Shown here: in pieces, positions 17,756 to 25,600 of the stretch
Numbering within the stretch: position 1 is the stretch's first letter
Layout of the letters: each line of letters opens with the position of its first letter
DNA from: Streptomyces sp. NRRL F-6131
GTDB taxonomy: Bacteria; Actinomycetota; Actinomycetes; Streptomycetales; Streptomycetaceae
DNA: 28,293 nucleotides
NCBI GenBank assembly: GCA_000719695.1
Contig: JOHN01000092.1
Span: 1-28,293 of the forward strand
Direction: 5' to 3'
The notes under the pieces: generated by a model
Databases searched by the model: none
What the model saw: only the letters and a program-made list of their open reading frames with translations
Told to the model about the DNA's origin: nothing
Translations under genes and position numbers: made by a program

Positions 17756-18325
17756 ATGACCAGTCTCCGCACCAGGGCCGCCGCCCTCGCGGCCGTCGCC
17801 GCGATCGGGTTCGCCACCCTCGCCACCGGCACGGCCCACGCCGCTCCGGCCACCGCTCCGGCCCCCGCGACCGCCGGGGCACCCGCCCTCGCGACCGCGG
17901 CGCTCTCCACGCCGACCCGGATCCCGGGCAACACCTCGATCGGCCGCAACCAGGCCTGGTACTCCCCGGACGGCCGGGTCATGCTCGCCATGCAGGGCGA
18001 CGGCAACGTCGTGCTGTACCGCGACGGCAAGGCCATCTGGGTCGCCCAGGGCGCCATGCCCCGGGGCGAGTTCCTGGCCATGCAGGGCGACGGCAACCTC
18101 GTGGTCTACGCCGCCGACAACACCCCGCTGTGGAACAGCCGGACCGGCGGCCAGTGGGGCGCCACCCTGGCCATCTACAACGAGGGCGCGATCGCGGTCG
18201 AGCTGAACGGCAAGGTCCTGTGGACCTCCGCACCGCCCCAGCTGCCGCCGTGCCCGCCGTGGGGCCCGCCCTACCCGGGCCAGATCATCCCGCCGTGGTG
18301 CCCGGTCTGGCCGTTCCCGTCCTAG
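17756..18325 (+). CDS. Secreted bulb-type (GNA-like) lectin-domain protein
   Basis: This 189-residue exported protein has a signal peptide ending AHA (residue 29), and residues about 55-158 form a beta-prism II lectin. Two canonical mannose-binding motifs are present, QGDGNVVLY (80-88) and QGDGNLVVY (110-118). The third repeat (YNEGAIAVE) has lost the Q, D and N ligands. The tail (158-189) is rich in proline and tryptophan with two cysteines (C166, C182), which could form a disulfide. I chose the ATG at 17756 because it begins the signal peptide. An in-frame ATG at 17690 would add 22 atypical residues. The nearest GGAAGG is 15 bases upstream, so initiation is weakly supported. The likely role is binding mannose-type glycans outside the cell. 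Confidence 0.87.
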   Translation: MTSLRTRAAALAAVAAIGFATLATGTAHAAPATAPAPATAGAPALATAALSTPTRIPGNTSIGRNQAWYSPDGRVMLAMQGDGNVVLYRDGKAIWVAQGAMPRGEFLAMQGDGNLVVYAADNTPLWNSRTGGQWGATLAIYNEGAIAVELNGKVLWTSAPPQLPPCPPWGPPYPGQIIPPWCPVWPFPS

Positions 18326-18371
18326 TCGGACCCGGACCGGTCGCAGCCCGCGGCCCCGGAGACCGTCGACG

Positions 18372-18417
18372 GCCGGGGCGGTGGGGACGAACGGGCAGTC
18401 GTCCCCGCCGCCCCGGC
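18372..18417. terminator. Strong bidirectional terminator between lectin and siderophore-binding genes
   Basis: Arms 18372-18390 and 18399-18417 form a 19-bp stem with a single wobble position and an 8-nt loop. It lies between the lectin stop (18325) and the convergent lipoprotein stop (18423), so it should terminate both. Confidence 0.8.
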
Positions 18418-18422
18418 GCCGT

Positions 18423-19460
18423 TCACCCGAGCTTCTTGGCGCCCTGGACGGCCTTGGCCAGGTTCTCCAGCAGCGGCGCCGCGCCCAGCCAGGAGAACCG
18501 CGGCACCGCGTCCCACGGGGTCACCTGGCCGGCCTTGACCGCGGGCAGCGCGGACCAGGCGGGCTTGGCCGCGAGGTCGGCGGGCTGGAGGGCGGTGGTC
18601 CGGTTGTCGAGCAGGATGAGGTCGGCCCGGTACTTGCCGGCGTTCTCCCAGCTCAGGCTCTCGAAGTAGCCCTGCGGGTCGAGCGCGTCCGGGACGACGA
18701 AGTCGACGCCGAGGTCCCGGAAGTACATCAGGTCGGTGCTGAGCGCCGGGTTGGAGACGTAGAAGAGGTCGGCGCTGCCGGAGGCGGCCATCACCTTGAG
18801 CCCGCCGGCGGCCTTCGCGGCCCGGCGCAGCGTCTCCGCGGCCGCCTCGAAACGGGCCTTGGCCTCGGTGACCTGCTTGGCGTTCAGGTCCGCGCCGAGC
18901 GACTCGGCGAGCGCGGCGTAGCGCTTGATGGGCTCGGGCAGCGGGACCCGGGCGGTGGTGACGGCGACGCTGGGCGCGAGGGCGAGGATCTTGTCCTTGC
19001 TCTCGTCCGGGACGTACCAGAGGGCGTCCGGGTCGTACATGTGGGTGACCAGGAGGTCGGGGCGCAGCGCCGCGTACTTCTCGATGCCGAACTCGCCCCA
19101 GGCGTTGCCGACGATGGTGACCTTGTCGACGTCCAGGTTGCCGGCGGCCGGGTCGGCCTTGCCGTCGGCGAGCTTGGTCTCGCCGAAGACGCCGACCAGC
19201 CGGGCGCCGAGGCCGAAGTCGTGCAGGGCGGCGGCGGTGCCGGTGAAGGCGACGATCCGCCGCGGGGTGTTCCCGGCGGTGACGGCCTTGCCCCGGTCGT
19301 CGGTGAAGGACCAGGCCTTGCCGTCGGCGGCGGTCTTGTCGCCGCCCGCGCCCGAGGAGCCGCCGCTGCCGCAGGCGGCGAGCGCGGCACCGAGGCCGGC
19401 GACGCCGGCGGCGGTGAGGAGGGTGCGACGGGTGGGGTGCGGGGAACCGGCGTGGGGCAT
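18423..19460 (-). CDS. Iron-siderophore ABC transporter substrate-binding lipoprotein
   Basis: The 345-residue FecB/FepB-type binding protein has a signal that combines a twin-arginine motif (TRRTLLTAAG, R11-R12) with a lipobox ending at Cys30 (LAAC), so it is a Tat-exported lipoprotein. The mature part shows the type III binding-protein pattern: PRRIVAFTGTAAALHDFGLGARLVGV in the first lobe, YAALRPDLLVTHMYDP, a long helix, and a second lobe ending with WDAVPRFSW. GAAGG lies seven bases before the ATG. It diverges from two FecCD permeases and an ATPase, with an iron box between, so it supplies a ferric siderophore to that importer. The siderophore type is unknown. Confidence 0.94.
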   Translation of the reverse strand: MPHAGSPHPTRRTLLTAAGVAGLGAALAACGSGGSSGAGGDKTAADGKAWSFTDDRGKAVTAGNTPRRIVAFTGTAAALHDFGLGARLVGVFGETKLADGKADPAAGNLDVDKVTIVGNAWGEFGIEKYAALRPDLLVTHMYDPDALWYVPDESKDKILALAPSVAVTTARVPLPEPIKRYAALAESLGADLNAKQVTEAKARFEAAAETLRRAAKAAGGLKVMAASGSADLFYVSNPALSTDLMYFRDLGVDFVVPDALDPQGYFESLSWENAGKYRADLILLDNRTTALQPADLAAKPAWSALPAVKAGQVTPWDAVPRFSWLGAAPLLENLAKAVQGAKKLG

Positions 19461-19523
19461 GGGGGTGCCTTCGTTCAGTGGTGACGGTGGAGCAGGGGCC
19501 GGTACGCCGGCAACCCGAGATCG

Positions 19524-19529
19524 ATATTA
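19524..19529 (-). promoter_or_regulatory. Candidate -10 box for the siderophore-binding gene
   Basis: On the minus strand TAATAT overlaps the end of the iron box and lies about 65 nt upstream of the ATG at 19460. No clear -35 is seen. Its position means a bound iron repressor would cover it. Confidence 0.35.
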
Positions 19530-19545
19530 GGTTAGCCTAACCGTA
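19527..19545. promoter_or_regulatory. DmdR/IdeR-type iron box
   Basis: The 19-bp site begins TTAGGTTAG and contains the perfect interrupted palindrome GGTTAG-C-CTAACC (19530-19542). This closely matches the actinobacterial iron-box consensus. It lies between the divergent siderophore-binding and permease genes, so Fe(II)-loaded DmdR1/IdeR should repress both when iron is plentiful. Confidence 0.88.
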
Positions 19546-19603
19546 GTTCCCCGCCGCCGGTCGCCCGGCGGTCCCGCCCCCGGTTCCCGGAGCACCCACA
19601 GCC

Positions 19604-20650
19604 ATGCACGACGTCACCGCCCGCCCGGGACCGCCCGGCCCGGCCGCCCCCCGCAGCCGGGCCGGCAACCGGGCCCGCACCCTCGGTCTGCTCCTCGCCC
19701 TCGGCCTGCTCGCCGCCGCGGTGGTGCTCAGCGTCGCGGTCGGCGCCAAGGCGCTCTCCCCCGCCGAGGTCTGGCAGGGCCTCACCGACCACGCCTCCCC
19801 CGCGTACCCGGTCGTCAACCGGATGCGGGTGCCCCGGACCCTGCTCGGACTGCTGGCCGGCGCGGCCCTCGGCCTGGCCGGCGCCGTCATGCAGGCCGTC
19901 ACCCGCAACCCGCTCGCCGACCCCGGCCTGCTCGGCATCAACGCCGGCGCCTCCGCCGCCATCGCCACCGCGATCGCCTTCCTCGGCATCACCGGCTTCA
20001 CCGGCTACGTGTGGTTCGGCCTGGCCGGCGCCGCGGTCGTCTCCGCACTGGTCTACGCCGTCGGCGGCGGACGCGGGGCCACCCCCGCCCGGCTCGCGCT
20101 GGCCGGCGCCGCCCTCAACGCCGCGCTGTACTCCTACGTCAGCGCCGTGATGCTGCTCGACTCCGCCTCGCTGGACCGGATGCGGTTCTGGACCATCGGC
20201 TCGCTGGCCGCCGCCGGCTCCGGCACCGTCACCGCCGTCGCGCCGTTCGTCCTGGTCGGCGCGGTGCTGGCACTCGCCCTCGCCCGACCGCTCAACGCAC
20301 TCGCCATGGGCGAGGAGTCCGCCCGGGCCCTGGGCGCCAGGCCGGCCCGGATCCGGGCCGGCGCCGTCCTCGCCGTCACCCTGCTGTGCGGGGCCGCCAC
20401 CGCCGCCTGCGGACCGATCGTCTTCGTCGGCCTGACCGTCCCCCACCTGGTCCGCGCCGTCACCGGCCCCGACCTGCGGTGGATGCTGCCGTACTGCGCC
20501 GTCCTCGCGCCGCTGCTGCTGCTCGGCTCGGACGTGCTCGGCCGGGTCGTCGGCCGACCCGGCGAACTCCAGGTCGGCATCGTCACCTCCGTGCTCGGCG
20601 GCGCCTTCTTCCTCCTCCTCGTCCGTCGTGGAAAGGCGGCCCGGGCATGA
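19604..20650 (+). CDS. FecCD-family siderophore ABC permease, first subunit
   Basis: This 348-residue BtuC/FecCD permease has about ten membrane helices. Family motifs are RVPRTLLGLLAGAALGLAGAVMQAVTRNPLADPGLLGINAGA near residues 75-115 and a C-terminal FVGLTVPHLVR. The ATG at 19604 has only a distant GGAG. The stop overlaps the next permease start by four bases (ATGA), implying coupled translation and a heterodimeric channel. It is likely iron-regulated through the upstream box. The substrate is presumably a hydroxamate-type siderophore, but this cannot be determined here. Confidence 0.94.
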   Translation: MHDVTARPGPPGPAAPRSRAGNRARTLGLLLALGLLAAAVVLSVAVGAKALSPAEVWQGLTDHASPAYPVVNRMRVPRTLLGLLAGAALGLAGAVMQAVTRNPLADPGLLGINAGASAAIATAIAFLGITGFTGYVWFGLAGAAVVSALVYAVGGGRGATPARLALAGAALNAALYSYVSAVMLLDSASLDRMRFWTIGSLAAAGSGTVTAVAPFVLVGAVLALALARPLNALAMGEESARALGARPARIRAGAVLAVTLLCGAATAACGPIVFVGLTVPHLVRAVTGPDLRWMLPYCAVLAPLLLLGSDVLGRVVGRPGELQVGIVTSVLGGAFFLLLVRRGKAARA

Positions 20651-21693
20651 CCGCCCCCACCCGCGCCCGCACCCTGCGCACCCCCGGCGGACTCTCCGTC
20701 CGCTACCGCCCCCGCACCGTCCTCGCCGTCACCGGCTGCCTGCTCGCCGCCCTCGCGGTCGCCGTGGTCACCCTCGGCAGCGGCGACTACCCGCTCGCGC
20801 CCGCCGAGGTGATCCGCGCCCTCACCGGCGGCGGCGACCCCGCGGCCGACTTCATCGTCAACGAACTCCGGCTGCCCCGGGTGGCCACCGCCCTGCTCAC
20901 CGGCGCCGCCCTCGCGCTCGCCGGCGCCGTCCTCCAGGCCCTGGTCCGCAACCCGCTCGGCAGCCCCGACATCCTCGGCCTCACCCAGGGCGCCACCACC
21001 GGCGCGCTGCTCGCCGTGATGACCGGCGGCGGGAGCCTCGCGCTGGCCGGCGCCGCGGTCGGCGGCGGCACCGCCGCGGGTGCGCTGATCCGCGCCCTCG
21101 CCCGGCGCGGCGGCACCTCCGGGCACCGGCTCGTCCTCGTCGGCATCGGCGTCGCCGCCGTGCTCACCGGCGTCAACGGCTACCTGCTCACCCGGATCCA
21201 GCTGATGGAGGCCGCCCGCGCCCTGCTCTGGCTCACCGGCAGCCTCGACGGCCGCGGCTGGGACGACGCGCTCCCCCTGCTCGCCGCCCTCGCCGTACTG
21301 CTCCCCGTGGTGCTGCTGGTCTGCGGCCCCGGCCTGCGGATGCTGGAGATGGGCGACGACACCGCCCTCGCGCTCGGCGTGCCGATCGAGCGGATCCGGC
21401 CGGCCCTGCTCGCCTGCGCCGTCCTGCTCGCCTCGGTCGCGGCGGCCGCCGCCGGGCCGGTCTCCTTCGTGGCCCTCACCGCACCCCAGCTCGCCCGCCG
21501 CCTCACCCGCGCCCCCGGCCCCAACCTGCTCGCCGCCACCGCCATGGGCGCGGCCCTGCTGGCCGCCGCCGACCTCGCCGCCCAGCACGCCTTCGGCGAA
21601 CGCCAGCTGCCCGTCGGCGTGGTGACCGGCGTCCTCGGCGGCGGCTACCTGATCTGGCTGCTGGCCGCCGAACGGCGCGCCGGCCGGCTGTGA
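20647..21693 (+). CDS. FecCD-family siderophore ABC permease, second subunit
   Basis: This 348-residue permease starts at the ATG of an ATGA overlap with the previous gene; longer readings in this frame are shadows. It shows the paired family signature RLPRVATALLTGAALALAG, AVLQALVRNPLGSPDILG, and late FVALTAPQLARRL. About ten hydrophobic helices follow a short basic cytoplasmic leader. It is the partner of the upstream permease in a two-permease siderophore channel like FepD/FepG. The ATPase gene starts 62 bp downstream. Confidence 0.94.
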   Translation: MTAPTRARTLRTPGGLSVRYRPRTVLAVTGCLLAALAVAVVTLGSGDYPLAPAEVIRALTGGGDPAADFIVNELRLPRVATALLTGAALALAGAVLQALVRNPLGSPDILGLTQGATTGALLAVMTGGGSLALAGAAVGGGTAAGALIRALARRGGTSGHRLVLVGIGVAAVLTGVNGYLLTRIQLMEAARALLWLTGSLDGRGWDDALPLLAALAVLLPVVLLVCGPGLRMLEMGDDTALALGVPIERIRPALLACAVLLASVAAAAAGPVSFVALTAPQLARRLTRAPGPNLLAATAMGAALLAAADLAAQHAFGERQLPVGVVTGVLGGGYLIWLLAAERRAGRL

Positions 21694-21718
21694 ACGGCCC
21701 GCCCGTGCCCACCGACCC

Positions 21719-21740
21719 GACCCCGACCCCGACCCCGACC
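21719..21740. repeat. Short GACCCC tandem repeat before the ATPase gene
   Basis: Three copies of GACCCC plus a partial fourth lie in the 62-bp gap between the permease and ATPase genes. In the ATPase frame this would read as proline/threonine repeats, so it could be an extended N-terminus if an upstream GTG were used. Confidence 0.5.
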
Positions 21741-21755
21741 GAACCGGACCCCGCC

Positions 21756-22580
21756 ATGACCCTCGCCGTCCAGCCGGCCGCCCCCGTCGGCACCGCCCGC
21801 CTCACCGCCCGCGACCTCACCCTCGCCTACGACCGGCGCACCATCACCGACGGCCTCGACGTCGAGATCCCCGACCGCTCCTTCACCGTCGTCATCGGCC
21901 CCAACGCCTGCGGCAAGTCCACCCTGCTGCGCGCCCTCGCCCGCGTCCTGCGCCCCACCCGCGGCACCGTCCTGCTCGACGGCCAGGACATCGACCGCCT
22001 CCCGGCCCGCCAGGTCGCCCGCACCCTCGGCCTCCTCCCGCAGTCCTCGGTGGCCCCCGACGGCATCACCGTCGCCGACCTCGTCGCCCGCGGCCGCTAC
22101 CCCCACCAGGGCCTGCTGCGCCAGTGGTCCCGCGAGGACGAACGGATCACCGAGGAGTCGATGGCCGCCACCGGCGTCGCCGACCTCGCGGACCGCGCCG
22201 TCGACGAACTCTCCGGCGGCCAGCGCCAGCGCGTCTGGATCGCCATGGCGCTCGCCCAGCAGACCCCCCTGCTGCTGCTCGACGAGCCCACCACCTACCT
22301 CGACATCAGCCACCAGATCGAGGTCCTGGACCTCTGCGACCGGCTCCACCGCACCCAGGGCCGCACCCTGGTCGCCGTCCTCCACGACCTCAACCAGGCC
22401 GCCCGCTACGCCACCCACCTCGTCGTCATGCGCGACGGCCGGGTGGTGGCCGCCGGTGATCCGGGCGAGATCCTCACCGCCGACCTGGTCGAGGAGGTCT
22501 ACCGCCTCCCCTGCCGCGTCATCCCCGACCCCGAGACCGGCACCCCCCTGGTCGTCCCCGCCGCCCCGAAGCGGACCTGA
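21756..22580 (+). CDS. Siderophore ABC transporter ATP-binding protein (FecE/FepC-type)
   Basis: This 274-residue ABC ATPase has a complete set of motifs: Walker A GPNACGKST (48-56), Q-loop LLPQSS (93-98), signature LSGGQRQR (152-159), Walker B LLLLDEPTTYLD (172-183) and switch His210. The string after Walker B (DEPTTYLDISHQ) is characteristic of siderophore-uptake ATPases. It energises the two FecCD permeases upstream and is the last gene of the operon. The ATG at 21756 suits the family length; a GTG start upstream would add a proline/threonine-rich leader. A strong hairpin follows the stop at once. Confidence 0.95.
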   Translation: MTLAVQPAAPVGTARLTARDLTLAYDRRTITDGLDVEIPDRSFTVVIGPNACGKSTLLRALARVLRPTRGTVLLDGQDIDRLPARQVARTLGLLPQSSVAPDGITVADLVARGRYPHQGLLRQWSREDERITEESMAATGVADLADRAVDELSGGQRQRVWIAMALAQQTPLLLLDEPTTYLDISHQIEVLDLCDRLHRTQGRTLVAVLHDLNQAARYATHLVVMRDGRVVAAGDPGEILTADLVEEVYRLPCRVIPDPETGTPLVVPAAPKRT

Positions 22581-22591
22581 CGAGCGACCCA

Positions 22592-22619
22592 GGATCACGT
22601 CGGCCACCCGGCGTGATCC
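22592..22619. terminator. Bidirectional terminator between the siderophore operon and the Hsp90-like gene
   Basis: Arms 22592-22603 and 22608-22619 pair over 12 bp with one wobble around a CCAC tetraloop. It lies between two convergent stop codons (22580 and 22632). Confidence 0.75.
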
Positions 22620-22631
22620 GAAAGGCAGGGC

Positions 22632-25600
22632 CTACGGCCGCGGCACCCGGGCCAGGGCGTCGCGCAGGAGCTGCCCGACGTCCGGCACCGGGATGCCCAT
22701 CTCGGTCAGCCAGTCGACGATCCGCTGGACGGGCACCCGCATCCGGTCTGCGCGTTCCAGCAGCATCTCCAGCGTCACCGTGGCCCCCTTCGACATCGGG
22801 TCGCCGTCCGAGTACCGCGATTCCAGGAGCCGTAGCGCCGTGATCGCGGTGAGCCCGTCCGGGACCTTCCGGCAGGACACCGGAATTCCGTAGCGGTCGA
22901 ACCGTTCCAGCAACGCGTCCGGCGTGCGGAAGGTGTGCTGCGCCGCCGCCAGCAGGTGGGCGAACGGCATCGGATCGCCGGCCCGCACCTCCCACCACGA
23001 GCACGGTCCGGCCGGATCGAGGAGCAGCTCGTCCAATTCGTCCGGTGCCGTGGGAGCGCGCAGCGGCACGGTGAACCCGTAGTCCTCCAGCCTGGCGAGG
23101 ACGTCCGGCAGCGACCGCCCGGCGGCGGCCGCCTCGAGGACCAAGAGGTAGGGGAACGGGCCCGGTGGACCGTGGTCGACGGACTCGCCCAGCCGCTCCT
23201 CGAACAGCGCCAGGTCGTCGACCACGGCGTCCGCCGGGAACACCCCGGGCGGGTGGAACCCGTAGGCCCCGTACAGCCAGAGGGCCTCGGCCGGGTTCCT
23301 GCGCAGGGCCGCGGCGGCCCTGAGGACCTGCCGGGGCGACAGGCGGCGATCGGCGTCCCACCAGGGCGACTGCCCTCCGCAGTGGTCCCGGAGGAGCGGG
23401 ACGGTCCAGCTCGGCGGATGCTGCGGCAGGCCCGCCGGATCCGCCGCCAGCCCGTACTCGGCGAACAGCGCGCACGCTTCGGTGACGCTGATCCCGCGTT
23501 GGGCGCTGACCTGGGCGATCCGGCCGGTCGGCACCGTCTCGCCGACGGTGAACCATCCGCCCTGGGGTTTGTCGCCGTCACGCCGCAACAGCTCGTCCAC
23601 CATGGCCTTCCCGGCCAACGGCACCACACCGTCCGGAATCGTGAGGCCGAGGCCGCGCCAGGTGTCGGCGACCTCCCGCAGCCGACGGCGGTCGTCGCCC
23701 GCCGCACGGACCAGGTCGGTCACCGTGATCTCGCCGGGCGCCCGACGCAGCGTCTGCTCCACGGCGGCGGGCAGGGGAAGCCGCTCGGGGAGGCCCTCCG
23801 GCCTGACGCCGTGCAGCCCGAGCCCGGCGGCACGCCGGGCCGCGCCGCGCAGCCCCACTCCCCAGCGCTCCACCGTGTCGGCGAGCTCGGACCCCGACCA
23901 GGTCCCGCCGGTGTGCCAGCTCCAGTAGTCGCTGTTCTTCTTCTCCGACAGCAGCAGGAGATCCGAAGGGACGGCCACCAGGACCGGCGTGTCCTGCAGC
24001 AACTCCGGACAGAACGGGGCGAGATCGTCGAGGACCGGGTGTGGGGCGTTGGCGAGCAGCCGCCACAGGAAGATGTGGTCGGGAGGGAGCCCCAGGTGGT
24101 TCCACTGGCCGATCCGCTGCTTCTCCTGCGCCGAGAACGTCGAGAGCAGCTCCGGATCCGCCGGAAAGACTCCCGCGCTCGCGGTGGGGTAGGAACGGCC
24201 GCCCAGCTCCAACGTCAGCCCCGCCCCGGTCGCCGCCGCCGCGAGCAGGTCGGCCAACTGCGGACTGCCGTGGGCGATCCGGCACACCCAGCCGTACTCC
24301 GGGAGCTCCTGGCCCCCGGCCGCCAGGGCCTCCGCCGCCGGGGCGAGCAGCTCCAGCAGGGTGGTGGAGACGTCGTCCAGCACCTGGGCGCGGTCGGCGG
24401 AGAGCTGGACGGGGGCGTACGGCCCGGTGAGGTTGACCACGACCCCGCTCAGGCCCGGGCCCTCGCTCGACAGCACCCCTCGCCGGACCGCCGGTTGGAC
24501 CACCAGCCCGTCCACCAGCAGGGCCCCGCCGTGCTCGGTCCAGGTCACCTGCGCGCCCTTCGGCGCCTCCGCCCAGTCGACCCGGCTGCCGTGGGCGCCG
24601 AAGCCGAACTGTTCCCGTTCCGGCTGCTGACGGAGCTGGAGCCGCCCGGCCGGCCAGTGCGCCAGCCGATTGCCGTGCACCGCGATGGTCCCGAACTCGG
24701 CGGCACCGAGCACTCGTTCCAGCACATCGACGCAGGACCAGTCGGTTCCGGCGGTCACGGAATCCCGAAGGTGCAACCGGACCGTCGTCCCGCACTCCTC
24801 GCCCCGAGCCGCCCGTTCGACGATCCGGAAGAGGTGGCCCGGGCCGTGGACCGACACCTCCAGGACCGGGCCCGGGCAGCCGTCCGGGCCCATCCGGCAG
24901 GTCGTGACGGTGAGTTCGTCGGCGAGCATGAAGTAGCTGAGGACGCCGATCCCGAACCGGCTGTTGGGGTGGAGTTCCACCGGCGGGTCCAACCGGTTCC
25001 AGGCGGCGCGTTCGAGCCGGAACTCCGGCTGCTCGGCGAAGCGGGCACCCGCCTGCGAGAACACGCCCCGCAGTTCGCCGTCCCCCATGCCGATGCCGTT
25101 GTCCCGGCATTCGACGTAGCCCCGGCCGTCCGCGTCGACACCCTGGTGGAAGCCGATCCGGCCCTCGTACGTCCAGCTCGCGGGCCCGGTCCGGTCGAGG
25201 TACTCCGTGCGCGCGCGCCGGTAGCGGCAGGCGTCCAGGGCGTTCTGGTAGAGCTCGCGCACCGCCAGGTCACGGTCCTTGTAGAGCTGGACGCCCATCA
25301 GCAGTTCGCGGACCTTGCGCTCGTCCGTCCGGAACCCCGCCCAGCCGTCGAAGACCCCGGCCGCCGGGCGGACCCGGTCCGCCGAGAGCCGGGCGGGCAG
25401 GGTCGGCATGGCGCAGGGGATCCGCTCCCGGCCCGCGCGGTCGACGGCGTGCAGGACCTCGTCGGCGCGTGCCGTGTAGGCCCGCAGGCCCTCGATCACG
25501 GCCTCGTGGTGGCACTCGGCGCGCAGCACGGGAAGCACCGCCTCGCCGCCCCAGGCCGCCCGGTCGACGGTCTCGCGCAGCTGCCCGAGGTCCACGGGGT

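Noticed and set aside
16007..17839. A 610-codon minus-strand frame opposite the GH1 gene
   Set aside because: Repetitive G/V/D-rich translation and no motifs; the GH1 gene explains the region.
21719..21740. CRISPR-like or regulatory direct repeat
   Set aside because: It is only a 6-bp simple repeat of about 22 bp with no spacers.
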